From Acidobacteriaceae bacterium (GTDB taxonomy: Bacteria; Acidobacteriota; Terriglobia; Terriglobales; Acidobacteriaceae): a DNA stretch of 64,000 nucleotides. The notes beneath the pieces are model-generated. The model worked only from the letters and a program-made list of their open reading frames with translations, searched no databases and was not told where the DNA came from. The stretch covers positions 558,001-622,000 of the forward strand of contig JAPWKE010000003.1 in assembly GCA_028283655.1 (NCBI GenBank), in the 5' to 3' direction. Position 1 is the stretch's first letter; every line of letters starts with the position of its first letter. Both the position numbers and the translations under genes were made by a program. Positions 25,015-33,496 of this stretch are shown one piece after another.

Positions 25015-27084
25015 ATGGATTCACTACTTCGTTTCGTCAGCCCTCGCCACTCCATGAGGCTGGGGCTACTTGTGACTATGCTCTGCGGCGTGATGGCGAC
25101 GCATATCTCGCTCTCCGCGCAGACTGCTCCCAGCGCATCTGCAGCACCGCTAGTGGAGAGGGCTGAGATACCAACCGGACTGACGCCAATCTCCGTGCAC
25201 AGCGTGGGCCGCACGAAGCTGGCAAGCGATGGTATGTACACCTATCAGTGGCCGGGAACGTACTTCCTTTTCGCCTACGAAGGGTCGGCTGTCTACTTCA
25301 AGGTGCAAGGCAAGCAGGACCTGCACATCTTTGTGGATGGACACAACACGGCACTTACAACCGACGGGCAGTCGTCGACCTATCGCATCTCGACCCCGAC
25401 CGGGGGAGCGCATGTCGTGCGCATCGACTCTGTGAACGAAAGTTCATGGGCACCGGAGCAGCTTGGTGGCTTCGCCGTTCCCGCAGGTGGCAAGGGAATC
25501 GACTTCCCGGTGAGCAAGCGGCAGATGGAGTTCATCGGGGACTCGCACACGGTTGGCTATGGCAATATGTCCCCCTCAAGAGAATGCACTGCAGACGAGT
25601 TGTTTGCTCGCACCGACACAACGCACTCGATCGGCGCGGATACAGCGCTGCATTACGGAGCGAACTATCAGATCAACGCCATCTCCGGTCACGGCGTGGT
25701 GAGGAACTACGATGGCGGAGCTGGTGATCCGGTGCCTGTCGCTTATCCGTTCCTGCTGCTGGACAAGAAGGAGAAGTACGACGATCCGAGCTGGAACCCG
25801 CAGGTCATCGTGATTGCGCTTGGTACCAACGATTTCTCCAATCCGCTTCACCCGAATGAGCCGTGGAAGAGCAGGGACGAGCTTCACGCAGCCTACGAGA
25901 AGACCTATGTTCAGTTCGTCGAGCAGGTGCGCAAGCGCAATCCCAAGGCGTTGATCGTCCTGTGGTCTACGAGCTACTCCAATGGAGAGATTGCTTCGGA
26001 GGTGCAAAAGGTACTCAGCACGTTGCATGCCGCGGGAGACAAGCGTGTGGACTTCGTTCAGATCGGTGATCTGTCGATGTCGGCATGTCACTACCATCCG
26101 TCTGCGTCGGATGATCTGCTCATCAGCGGCAAGCTGATTCAGGATATTGATTCTCACCCGGATGTGTGGCCGGATGGTCATGCTCCGATCAAGGCACCGA
26201 AGCAGACCCAGACCGTATCGAAAGTGGAAGTCCCTGCAGGAAAGGCACCTCTTGCGATCACGTGGGATGATCTTCCTGCTCATGGCGAGCTGCCGAAGGG
26301 ACTCACGCGGCTGGAGCTCACGAACGAGATCATCAAGGCTTTGCGCGACGAGCATGTACCTCCCGTCTACGGCTTTGTGAACGGAAGTATCACTGCATGG
26401 GAGCCGCAAAGCGAAGCTGTCTTTCGTGCTTGGACGGAAGCAGGAAACCTGCTCGGGAATCACACGTGGTCGCATATGAATCCAGGCGACCACACCACCG
26501 CGGAGTACAAAGCCGACATCGACAAGAACGAACCTCTGCTCAATCACTGGATGGAGAACAAAGACTGGCATTGGTTCCGCTACCCATTCCTTGCGGAAGG
26601 CAAAACGCCGGAGCAGCAGAAAGAGATTCGGTCTTACCTTTCAGAGAAAGGCTACAAGATCGCTGCTGTGACGCTTAGCTTTCCCGATTACAACTGGGAT
26701 GCACCCTATGTTCGCTGTCTTGCGAAGAATGACACCGCGCAGGTTGCGAAGTTGGAAGACGAGTATCTGAAGGCCGCGCGTGATGCGGCGCTCTACTCTC
26801 GGAAGCTCTCTTCCACTCTCTACGGGAAGGACATCCCCTATGTTCTTCTGCTGCATGTGGGGCCGCTCGACGCGAAGCTTCTTCCTCGAACTCTTGCTCA
26901 GTTTCGAGAGATGGGTTTCAGTTTCGTTCCCTTGGACCAAGCTGAGTCGGATCCGTTTTACGAAGCAGACACGAACCCGCAGATGCCCGGCAATTCATCC
27001 TCTCTCGTGGGAGAAGCCTACAAGCGAGGATCCGCGTTGCCGCCTGCACCGACGTTCCCGGATTTGGAAAAGGTCTGCCGCTAG
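25015..27084 (+). CDS. Fusion esterase: CE2-like SGNH hydrolase plus CE4/NodB deacetylase
   Basis: I prefer the ATG at 25015 (AAAGG at 25003-25007) to the GTG at 24973 directly after the upstream stop. The 689-residue product starts with a signal peptide (hydrophobic about 15-33). Residues about 45-385 form a CE2-like esterase: N-terminal jelly roll, then FIGDSHTVGYG with Ser177, ALGTND (Asp273) and a histidine pair HYH about 359-361. Residues about 405-640 form a NodB/CE4-like domain: TWDDLP (Asp418, Asp419), NHTWSHM (His483, His487) for metal binding, and FRYPFL. Both halves would deacetylate glycans, so the fusion may strip different acetyl decorations of xylan or glucomannan. It ends the operon. 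NodB motifs match weakly at the C-terminal active-site His. Confidence 0.86.
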   Translation: MDSLLRFVSPRHSMRLGLLVTMLCGVMATHISLSAQTAPSASAAPLVERAEIPTGLTPISVHSVGRTKLASDGMYTYQWPGTYFLFAYEGSAVYFKVQGKQDLHIFVDGHNTALTTDGQSSTYRISTPTGGAHVVRIDSVNESSWAPEQLGGFAVPAGGKGIDFPVSKRQMEFIGDSHTVGYGNMSPSRECTADELFARTDTTHSIGADTALHYGANYQINAISGHGVVRNYDGGAGDPVPVAYPFLLLDKKEKYDDPSWNPQVIVIALGTNDFSNPLHPNEPWKSRDELHAAYEKTYVQFVEQVRKRNPKALIVLWSTSYSNGEIASEVQKVLSTLHAAGDKRVDFVQIGDLSMSACHYHPSASDDLLISGKLIQDIDSHPDVWPDGHAPIKAPKQTQTVSKVEVPAGKAPLAITWDDLPAHGELPKGLTRLELTNEIIKALRDEHVPPVYGFVNGSITAWEPQSEAVFRAWTEAGNLLGNHTWSHMNPGDHTTAEYKADIDKNEPLLNHWMENKDWHWFRYPFLAEGKTPEQQKEIRSYLSEKGYKIAAVTLSFPDYNWDAPYVRCLAKNDTAQVAKLEDEYLKAARDAALYSRKLSSTLYGKDIPYVLLLHVGPLDAKLLPRTLAQFREMGFSFVPLDQAESDPFYEADTNPQMPGNSSSLVGEAYKRGSALPPAPTFPDLEKVCR

Positions 27085-27594
27085 CGGGCGAGGCGTGTCA
27101 ATGTTGATCCAGCATAACCTGCTGCCTTCACAGGCGGCAGGCCATTGCCTTCGACGCCACGTTTGAGCAACCGCTCAGCGAGTGTTGAGAGCTTCTCCGG
27201 ATCATTGTGTTGACTATGGACGATCTGCATCTGGCGCACCGTGAAGCGCACCGAAACGCAGCGTCCACGTTTGACCAGCGTCAGTGCGTCGCCAGCCAGA
27301 CGAGGTGACTTAAGAGTGCCAGGAGCCCCCCGGCCCCGCCTTGCGGGAGGGTTGGTTAGGGACGTTATGAAGGGGACCCGGCTATGTTGAGAATCTCCAA
27401 TTGAGGTCAAAATGCACTTCGCCGACCCAGTAATTGACCGCACATTGGCGACACTCGCGCCGCAGTTGGCTACAAACCAACGTGGGTCAAACTTGGGTCA
27501 GATTTGGGACGGTTATGTGTTCTCTCGCGTTCAGCTAGGTTCGTTGTGTATCGAAAAATGCCCGTAACTGATTGAAGATTGCCCGGTCAGCATT
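27085..27594. other. Non-coding junction between the carbohydrate locus and a tRNA fragment
   Basis: No gene can be supported here. A minus-strand frame of 120 codons (27081-27443) and a plus-strand frame of 51 codons starting at 27412 are open, but neither shows a domain, a ribosome binding site or conserved-looking motifs. The stretch has a GC-rich block near 27325-27350 and then drifts to lower GC. It looks like decayed sequence at the end of an island, next to the tRNA-Ala fragment. Confidence 0.45.
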
Positions 27595-27639
27595 TTCGCA
27601 ACGAGGAGGTCAGCGGTTCGATCCCGCTCAGCTCCACCA
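27595..27639 (+). other. 3' half of tRNA-Ala: probable island attachment site (attR)
   Basis: Positions 27595-27639 read as the 3' part of a tRNA-Ala from the anticodon loop onward: TTCGCAA (anticodon CGC), variable region, an intact T-arm AGCGG-TTCGATC-CCGCT, the acceptor strand CAGCTCC and an encoded ACCA. Upstream of the loop the sequence no longer pairs, so there is no anticodon stem, D-arm or 5' acceptor. A perfect hairpin follows immediately, as after a native tRNA gene. Tyrosine-recombinase elements that target tRNA genes leave exactly such a 3' copy at the far end, while the intact gene is rebuilt beside the integrase. The island would therefore lie to the left. Confidence 0.7.
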
Positions 27640-27641
27640 AC

Positions 27642-27665
27642 AACATCAAGCGTTCGCTTGATGTT
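27642..27665 (+). terminator. Hairpin after the tRNA-Ala fragment
   Basis: AACATCAAGCG at 27642-27652 and CGCTTGATGTT at 27655-27665 are perfect reverse complements around a TT centre. The position directly after the tRNA 3' end suggests it is the tRNA's original terminator or processing structure. It has no long T run. Confidence 0.55.
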
Positions 27666-27784
27666 CCACGAAGAAAATCATTCGCCTAATTCATCGTTAT
27701 TCTCCAGTGGTTGCGTATTTTCGGCGCAGAGATTACGCCGTATGCCCGGCTGTGGCCGATGTATTCACGCTATGAAGCTTCTGC

Positions 27785-27819
27785 GAAAAAAGAGGCCCAT
27801 GCTGCATGCATGGGCCTCT
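27785..27819 (-). terminator. Rho-independent terminator of the propeller lipoprotein gene
   Basis: AGAGGCCCATGC at 27791-27802 pairs perfectly with GCATGGGCCTCT at 27808-27819, with a five-base loop. On the minus strand the stem is followed by a run of six T (A run at 27786-27791). It lies 24 bp downstream of the stop of the minus-strand gene at 27844. Confidence 0.88.
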
Positions 27820-27843
27820 CTTTGTACGGGGTTTGCTATGAGG

Positions 27844-30171
27844 TTAGGGCTTCATCCCGAGAGTGCCGTTCGCGGCGCCAACGGAGAGTGGTGTGACCAG
27901 CGGAACGCCTGCACCAACGAGTTCCAGAATGCCGGTGCCGGTGCTGCTGTTTTGCCCGATCCAGACATTGCCAGTCGGGTCCACCGCGAGGCCGCGAACT
28001 CCCAGGGGCAGCAACGTAGCTGGCTTCTGGAAGCCGCCTGTCGAGACCCCGTAGCCGCCAGTGCCAGAGGCTGAAGTGGGTGAGAGTGCATCCCCTGCGG
28101 CGCTGACCTCGCTCACCGAGAAGAGCCCGCTTGTGGTGGCACCGCTGACCCAGTTGCCGGTGGCTGCGGTGGTATTGCCTTCCCACTGATTGCCCGCTCC
28201 GTCGACGGCTACGCCGCGTGTCGAGAGGATGCCGCCGAACCCGACGGCGCTCACTGACGCGGTTGCCTGTCCAGGCGTCGCGGCGGTGGGGGTGACTGTG
28301 CTCCAGCGGTAGCTGTTACCTGCGCTCCCGGACCCCGCGCCATTGGCCGAGTAGATGATGCCGTTCGGGCCAACGGCCACACCGTAGGGGTTGTAGATCG
28401 TGGGTGTGGAGCCGGTGAGGTTTGCCGAGAGGGTCGCGATGTTGGACGTTTCGAAGCCGGCGTGCGTGCCGTCGCTTGTTCCGGAGGCGTAGGTTGCGGC
28501 GGTGGTGTCGTTGCTTGGGTAGATCTGAAAGAACCCTTCGGCTGACGGGGTCCCGACGTGGACGATTGCAACCCAGAGGTTGTCGGAGCTGTCGACGGCC
28601 ATGAAAGTGGGCAGGGAGAAGACGGTTGCGATCTGTTGCGTAGAGATATTGGTGGGGGTAGAGCCTGCGACGCCTGCACCGGCTAACTCATTCACTGAGC
28701 CAGCGGTGGTACTGAAGGTTGTGGGCGAGGTGGAGGCAGAGTAGAAAATGTTTCCGTGTCCGTCCGCCACAATGGCCTGTGGTGCCGCCGTGGAAGAGGT
28801 TATCCAGGTGGAGTCAAGTGTGCTTGCCGTCGGGCTCCACTTCAAGAGGTTGTAGTTGGAGTCGACCTTGGACCCGGAGGCGACCCAGACGTAGCCTGCG
28901 GGGTCGATGGTGAGGCCAGTGGCGATGGGCGCGGCTCCACCGAGGCCGCAGGTGAGTGGCGTTCCCGTGGAGGAGATTTCGAAGAGGTTGCCAGCGGTGG
29001 CGATGTTAGCTCCCCACACGTTTCCATTGGCATCAATGGTCGGGTTGTTGACCCCGTTGAGGAACTTCGCCGTGCTGGTGGTACCGGCACCGGACTTGAG
29101 CGTGCAGGTGTTGGTGCTGCTGTAGAAGACGCCGACAGTCCAATCAGTGGGAGCCGTACTGTACGTGGGCTGGAATGGAGCAACTCCCGTGGGCAGGTCG
29201 AAGAGCGCGTTCATGTTTGTGGCGCTCTGGCCGCTTGAGGGGTTCGTCAGCATGAAGTAGAGTGCCTGAACCGTATCTTCGTTCTCTGCGGTAATGGTGG
29301 AGAAATCCTGCATCGGCTGGCTGGTAAACGAGGCTACAGGTGGCACCGCGCTTGCGAAGAGCGTGGTGCAGGCGCTGGCGGCGTTGCTGGTGTTGTTCAC
29401 ACAGGCAGCGAGAATGTTTGCCAGCAGATTGACCTTTGTCGTTTCAGGCGTGATGGTGACGGTAATGTTGCTGGAAGAGCCGTCAGGAGTGGCCGTGCTG
29501 GTGTTGCTGGTGACGGCGGCGCCTGTAGCGATGTTGGCAAGGTTGCTGATCGCGGCAACGCCGTTTGCAAAGCCAGTCGCTGCCTGCGCCGTATTGGGAT
29601 AGCCGAAGGATTCTGTAGCGGGGTTGAAGTACTGTTGCAGCCCGGCCATGGTAGCGACGGAGGTGACTTCATTCATGTTCACCAGAAGCGAAGCGACGGT
29701 GCTGCACTTGCCAAGCGCAATCACGAACGCAGCAGCAGAGTTTGTGCCATTGCCCACGCCCTGGGTTTCGCCACCACGTGCGACGAGGTACATCTGCGGA
29801 TCGGAGTCGGCTGTGTTGCCGGTCGGGCAGGTGTAGCTGGAGGTCAGCGGTGTAACTGGACCGGAAGTTGGCGAAGAGCCTGGCGTGAGCTGGGTAAACG
29901 CAAAGTTACCCGAAGGTGCAGCGGAGGTGGTAACGGCATAGGCCGTGGCTGTGGAGCCGTAGCCTGAGGTGCCAGCGGCGTAGAGGGTGACCGTTGCGCC
30001 GATGATGGGCTGATTGCCGCCATGTACGTTGCCGCTCATGGCTCCCCCTTGAACAAAGGAGTTGCCGCCCGAGACGGTGGGGCTAAGGCCGGTGCTGCAG
30101 CCAGCAAGCAGAGAGAGTGTCAGAGCGGTGGCCGGGACGAGAAGGCGACCGAAGAGCGAGAAGCTGGGCAT
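27844..30171 (-). CDS. Lipoprotein with beta-propeller (NHL-like) repeats
   Basis: The ATG at 30171 is preceded by AGGAG seven bases upstream, which outweighs the in-frame start at 30222. The 775-residue product has a lipoprotein signal: hydrophobic 8-22 and lipobox LLAGC with Cys25. After a Ser/Gly-rich section comes a beta domain (about 50-110, NQPIIGATVTLYAAGTSGYG) of carboxypeptidase-regulatory type. A helical middle part follows (about 150-290, with paired Cys), then a C-terminal propeller with repeats such as PTIDANGNVWGANI, GLTIDPAGYVWVASG, GVAVDGAGNQWEGN and GLAVDPTGNVWIGQN (about 370-770). I infer a surface-anchored binding protein. It stands alone with its own terminator, divergent from regulator B across about 500 bp. 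Confidence 0.85.
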   Translation of the reverse strand: MPSFSLFGRLLVPATALTLSLLAGCSTGLSPTVSGGNSFVQGGAMSGNVHGGNQPIIGATVTLYAAGTSGYGSTATAYAVTTSAAPSGNFAFTQLTPGSSPTSGPVTPLTSSYTCPTGNTADSDPQMYLVARGGETQGVGNGTNSAAAFVIALGKCSTVASLLVNMNEVTSVATMAGLQQYFNPATESFGYPNTAQAATGFANGVAAISNLANIATGAAVTSNTSTATPDGSSSNITVTITPETTKVNLLANILAACVNNTSNAASACTTLFASAVPPVASFTSQPMQDFSTITAENEDTVQALYFMLTNPSSGQSATNMNALFDLPTGVAPFQPTYSTAPTDWTVGVFYSSTNTCTLKSGAGTTSTAKFLNGVNNPTIDANGNVWGANIATAGNLFEISSTGTPLTCGLGGAAPIATGLTIDPAGYVWVASGSKVDSNYNLLKWSPTASTLDSTWITSSTAAPQAIVADGHGNIFYSASTSPTTFSTTAGSVNELAGAGVAGSTPTNISTQQIATVFSLPTFMAVDSSDNLWVAIVHVGTPSAEGFFQIYPSNDTTAATYASGTSDGTHAGFETSNIATLSANLTGSTPTIYNPYGVAVGPNGIIYSANGAGSGSAGNSYRWSTVTPTAATPGQATASVSAVGFGGILSTRGVAVDGAGNQWEGNTTAATGNWVSGATTSGLFSVSEVSAAGDALSPTSASGTGGYGVSTGGFQKPATLLPLGVRGLAVDPTGNVWIGQNSSTGTGILELVGAGVPLVTPLSVGAANGTLGMKP

Positions 30172-30674
30172 CAGAGATCTCCTGGAAACAGGACGCACAG
30201 GAAGAAAGTCACAGTGGGTCACGAGGAGCGTAGCTCTGGATCTGCAGCGGAGGTACGAGAATCACAGTGGCAACACGGGGAGCTTGTGGCCGCACTTTTC
30301 GGACGAAGCGGCAGAACTGAATTGACGGTGCGCATGCGTGTCATGGAGCGAAGCGTTCATCCTCTCGTCATAGAGTTGCGTTGAAAGAATCTCGAACTGC
30401 GATGATGTTGAGCCATCATTCTTTGTTTTGTCATGAAGCTGTAACTCTTGGCAGGGTGTGCTGGCATATTCACCATGAGTTCATGGTGGAAGGGGGTGAG
30501 CTGTCTTAGCCTTGAGAGCACGCAAGAGATTTTTTTACGCCGGAATTGTCTTTGGGAAATGAAGGATTAGTCCTTACTTTTCGCGCTTTCTCACGGGTGA
30601 AGAGCGGCGTCGGAAAGAAAATTCCGCAGGTGCGGTAAGCGGACGAGTTATATATCGCAAGAAGGAACGGAAAG
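30172..30674. promoter_or_regulatory. Divergent promoter region between propeller lipoprotein and regulator B
   Basis: About 500 bp without a supported gene separates the two divergent starts. Its one clear signal is an 18-bp perfect palindrome at 30471-30488 (CACCATGA-GT-TCATGGTG), placed roughly midway. A weaker inverted pair ATGATG/CATCAT lies near 30402-30419. The last 100 bases are AT-rich before AAGGAACGGAAAG, the ribosome binding region of regulator B. Confidence 0.45.
30471..30488. promoter_or_regulatory. 18-bp palindrome, candidate operator
   Basis: CACCATGA at 30471-30478 and TCATGGTG at 30481-30488 are exact reverse complements around GT. Such symmetry in a divergent promoter region suits a dimeric regulator, most simply regulator B. 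A two-base centre makes a stable RNA hairpin unlikely, which favours a DNA-binding site. Confidence 0.5.
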
Positions 30675-31970
30675 ATGTCCAGCGAGCTAGGGGAGATCGA
30701 AGTTTCAACGGCCGAGACTGTAGAGAACGGACTTGAAGCGATGAAGCGTGTGCTCGCAAGCAGAAGCTTTGCGCGTGCACCAAGGCTTTGTTCGTTCCTG
30801 CAATACATCGTGGAGAAGTCAGCCGAAGGTGATGTCGAGAGCTTGACCGAGCAGCAGATTGGAATTTATATCTTCCAGCGGCGGCCTGGCTATAACTCAA
30901 ACGATGACAACATCGTGCGCGGAACGGCGAGAGCGCTACGGCAACGGTTGGCAACGTACTACCTCACCGAGGGCGCAGGGGACTCGCTGCGGATCGAGAT
31001 TCCAAAGGGCGCGTACGTGGCGCATTTTGTCGAGCTGCCGATTGAGCAAGAGGCGGTTCCCTCCGAAATCCTGCAGGCCGTAGAGCCTCCTCCTCCGCCT
31101 GTTCTGGAAGAGGTCGCCGTCGTACCTGCAACTCGGCGTCGTCTGGCATGGTTCGGGTGGGCTGTAGCGTTGGCGTGCGCGGCTGTAGCGGTGTGGCCAT
31201 ATGCGCATGAGCGTTGGGTGGAGGCGCATGACCCGGGCCACTTATTGTGGCGAACGTTGTTCTCTCTGGAACGGCCAACGTATCTGGTCGCCGGCGATGC
31301 AGGCTTGAATATGTACGAGACGCTGGGTGGTCGAACGGTCGCACTCCCTGAGTACTCTCAGCAGTTTTATGCGGACAGTCTGAAGCCCGACGCGACACTC
31401 GTGGACAAGCTTGGAACTCGGTTTTACACGCCGATGTCAGATTTACAGTTGGTGTCGAACCTGGTCCGTTTGCCGGAGGCTGCTCGGAACCATGTAAATG
31501 TACGGTTCGCACGCGACCTCGCGGCAAGCGACATCAAGGACGCGAACCTGGTGTTGATGGGCACGCGAAGCTACAACCCATGGACGGAGTTATACAAGTC
31601 GCAGCTAAGTCTGCAGATGAACTGGGATGGCGCGGAAGATACGTTCACTGTGATAAACCGCATGCCGCTGCCAGGCGAGGAGTCCTCTTACGAGTGGAGC
31701 GTGCGACGGGGCGCGAAAGGCGCGTTGACGTTGATTTCTTTGACTCACAATCCGCAGGGAAGCGGGCGCGTCCTACTGGCGGAAGGAACAACGATGGCCG
31801 CGATGTTTGCAGCGACAGACTTCCTCTCCAACAAGCAGTTGCGCGATCCAATCTTGCTGCGGGCAAAGCACTCCGACGGCACATTGGGGGACTTTGATGT
31901 GTTGCTGCAGAGCGACTTCATTCGAGAAGGTGTGAGCAACTTGAAAGTGCTGGCCGTACACATCCGGTAG
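30675..31970 (+). CDS. Regulator B: membrane-anchored winged-helix sensor-like protein
   Basis: The 431-residue protein is a paralogue of regulators A and C. Residues about 18-118 repeat the winged-helix-like pattern: FLQYIVEKSA, a degenerate GIYIFQRRPGYNSNDDNI in place of EVFGR, the helix VRGTARALRQRLATYY and the wing LRIEIPKGAYVAHF. A Pro/Glu-rich linker leads to a membrane helix at about 157-175. The extracytoplasmic part (about 180-431) contains RPTYLVAGDAGLNMYE, DANLVLMGTRSYNPW and an ending similar in plan to A and C (FIREGVSNLKVLAVHIR). The ATG follows AAGGAACGGAAAG. It is divergent from the propeller lipoprotein gene and convergent with the efflux operon. A regulatory role is inferred from fold pattern and position. 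Confidence 0.78.
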   Translation: MSSELGEIEVSTAETVENGLEAMKRVLASRSFARAPRLCSFLQYIVEKSAEGDVESLTEQQIGIYIFQRRPGYNSNDDNIVRGTARALRQRLATYYLTEGAGDSLRIEIPKGAYVAHFVELPIEQEAVPSEILQAVEPPPPPVLEEVAVVPATRRRLAWFGWAVALACAAVAVWPYAHERWVEAHDPGHLLWRTLFSLERPTYLVAGDAGLNMYETLGGRTVALPEYSQQFYADSLKPDATLVDKLGTRFYTPMSDLQLVSNLVRLPEAARNHVNVRFARDLAASDIKDANLVLMGTRSYNPWTELYKSQLSLQMNWDGAEDTFTVINRMPLPGEESSYEWSVRRGAKGALTLISLTHNPQGSGRVLLAEGTTMAAMFAATDFLSNKQLRDPILLRAKHSDGTLGDFDVLLQSDFIREGVSNLKVLAVHIR

Positions 31971-32003
31971 GTCTCTCGATACAAGCGTGAAGCAGAAAAG
32001 AAG

Positions 32004-32040
32004 CGGCCGAGGCACGCGTTGAACGCATATCCCTCGGCCG
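32004..32040. terminator. Convergent terminator hairpin
   Basis: CGGCCGAGG at 32004-32012 pairs perfectly with CCTCGGCCG at 32032-32040 around a 19-base loop, between the convergent stops of regulator B and the TolC-family gene. On the minus strand it is followed by a T-rich stretch (CTTCTTTTCTGC), so it mainly serves the efflux operon and may act in both directions. Confidence 0.65.
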
Positions 32041-32053
32041 TTAGTCCTTGCAG

Positions 32054-33496
32054 CTACTGTCCGGTCTGGTAGCGGATAGCGGCCAGCGATCCCTGGTACG
32101 AGTAGCGAGCGCTGGTGAGCTGTATCTGCGCTTGCGTATCGAGCAACTGGGCCTGCGAGAGTTCCACTATGGAGCTTAGCCCCAGATCGTAGCGTGTCTT
32201 CGCCAGCTTCAACGCCGTGGACGACTGCTGAGCAAGTTGCTCCGCAACGGCTATACGGTTGAAGTTTGACTGCGCCTGTAGAACAGTCGTTGTCACGTCG
32301 CGAGCGATGGTGTCGTGTGCCTGCCGAACGTGCTCATCCGCGGCCTTCGCTTGGAGCTTGGCTTCGTTGTAGCGTGCGCTATATAGGAAGCCGTTGAAGA
32401 CCGGCACGGAGAGGTTAACCCCGACGGCGCCGTAGACATTTTGCGTGATCTGCCCGTCATGTGTGGGTGCTGTACCGACGGCACCGAGTGCGCTGATCGA
32501 AGGAAGGGAAAGGTTGTGTTCAGCCTTTGCAAAGTTATGCTCGGCCTGTGCTGTCTGGTTCAGACTTCGGAGATCCGGGCGTGACTTGAACGCAAGTGTG
32601 ACGAGCGGTGCGGCTTCCGCTGGAGGAAAGGCTGGATGGTTGGGTGTCTCGTCGACGAGACGGTAGACGGTGGAGTTTTCATCGCCGAGCAGCGCTGAAA
32701 GTGCTGCCTGGGCTTCGACCGAGTTATTGCGTGCATCGAGCAGTTGAAGCTGGGCCTGTGCGAGGTCTGCGTTGGCAAAGCTCAGGTCGAGTGTGGAGCG
32801 AAGACGAGCCTTGGTAAGTGCGCCGATCTGATTTGCTGTTGCACGACGTGTGCGAACGTTCTGCTGTGCGACTCCGATAAGCGCCTGGGCCCCGAGTGCA
32901 CGGTAGAAGGTAGTTTCAACCGCAAAGAGAATGTCGTCGTGTGTGGCGGCGAGTGTGCTATCTGCCGCCTTGGCTCGCAGACTTGCCGATGCGACGAGGT
33001 TGCGTGTCCGTCCGAAATCTGTGAGCAGTTGGTTGAGCGTAGCGCCGAAGGCGGCGCGTGTGTAGAGCACAGGGTTGTTGAGCGCGCCGGCGGTGAGTCG
33101 GCCTCCGTTATCGGCCTGCACGGCGGTGGCAGCCGCACTGAGCGTCGGCATGTAGGCGGCGCGGTTCTCCCGCGTAACTTCACCTTGCGCGAGAGCGGTA
33201 AGGCGAGCGATGTTGATACGCGGGTTGTGCGCCAACGCAAGCTGTTCGGCCTGCGCAAGCGTGAGAGTGGGGGCGTCGGCCGGGACGACTGGTGTATTCG
33301 ATTGGTCGAAGCTGTCCGGCAGTTCGTGAATGCGCGGCTCAACGCCCGGTGGCGTTGGCTGCTGCGATGCAGGTTGTTGCTGAGGCTGTGCTGCAGGCGC
33401 ACCGTTATCGGTGGTGACAGGAGTGGTGGTCACCTGCGCCGAAGCGAAAGTGACCAAAGCGAAGGGGAGAAGCAGCCGCGTCGAGAAGATAGACAT
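32054..33496 (-). CDS. TolC-family outer-membrane efflux protein
   Basis: The 480-residue protein has a signal peptide (cleavage near ASAQ) and a Pro/Gln-rich N-terminus, followed by the two-repeat outer membrane efflux fold. LTLAQAEQLALAHNPRI starts the first repeat, and long Ala-rich coiled helices carry Gln/Asn at intervals (about 95-250 and 290-470). The late segment TRYDLGLSSIVELSQAQ is typical of TolC-like proteins. It forms the outer-membrane channel of a tripartite pump. Its ATG overlaps the stop of the RND permease gene by one base, showing translational coupling, and it is the last gene of the operon. Confidence 0.93.
   Translation of the reverse strand: MSIFSTRLLLPFALVTFASAQVTTTPVTTDNGAPAAQPQQQPASQQPTPPGVEPRIHELPDSFDQSNTPVVPADAPTLTLAQAEQLALAHNPRINIARLTALAQGEVTRENRAAYMPTLSAAATAVQADNGGRLTAGALNNPVLYTRAAFGATLNQLLTDFGRTRNLVASASLRAKAADSTLAATHDDILFAVETTFYRALGAQALIGVAQQNVRTRRATANQIGALTKARLRSTLDLSFANADLAQAQLQLLDARNNSVEAQAALSALLGDENSTVYRLVDETPNHPAFPPAEAAPLVTLAFKSRPDLRSLNQTAQAEHNFAKAEHNLSLPSISALGAVGTAPTHDGQITQNVYGAVGVNLSVPVFNGFLYSARYNEAKLQAKAADEHVRQAHDTIARDVTTTVLQAQSNFNRIAVAEQLAQQSSTALKLAKTRYDLGLSSIVELSQAQLLDTQAQIQLTSARYSYQGSLAAIRYQTGQ

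Noticed and set aside
27081-27443. 120-codon minus-strand frame after the fusion esterase
   Set aside because: No domain, no ribosome binding site and overlap with the esterase stop; could be a decayed remnant but cannot be supported as a gene.
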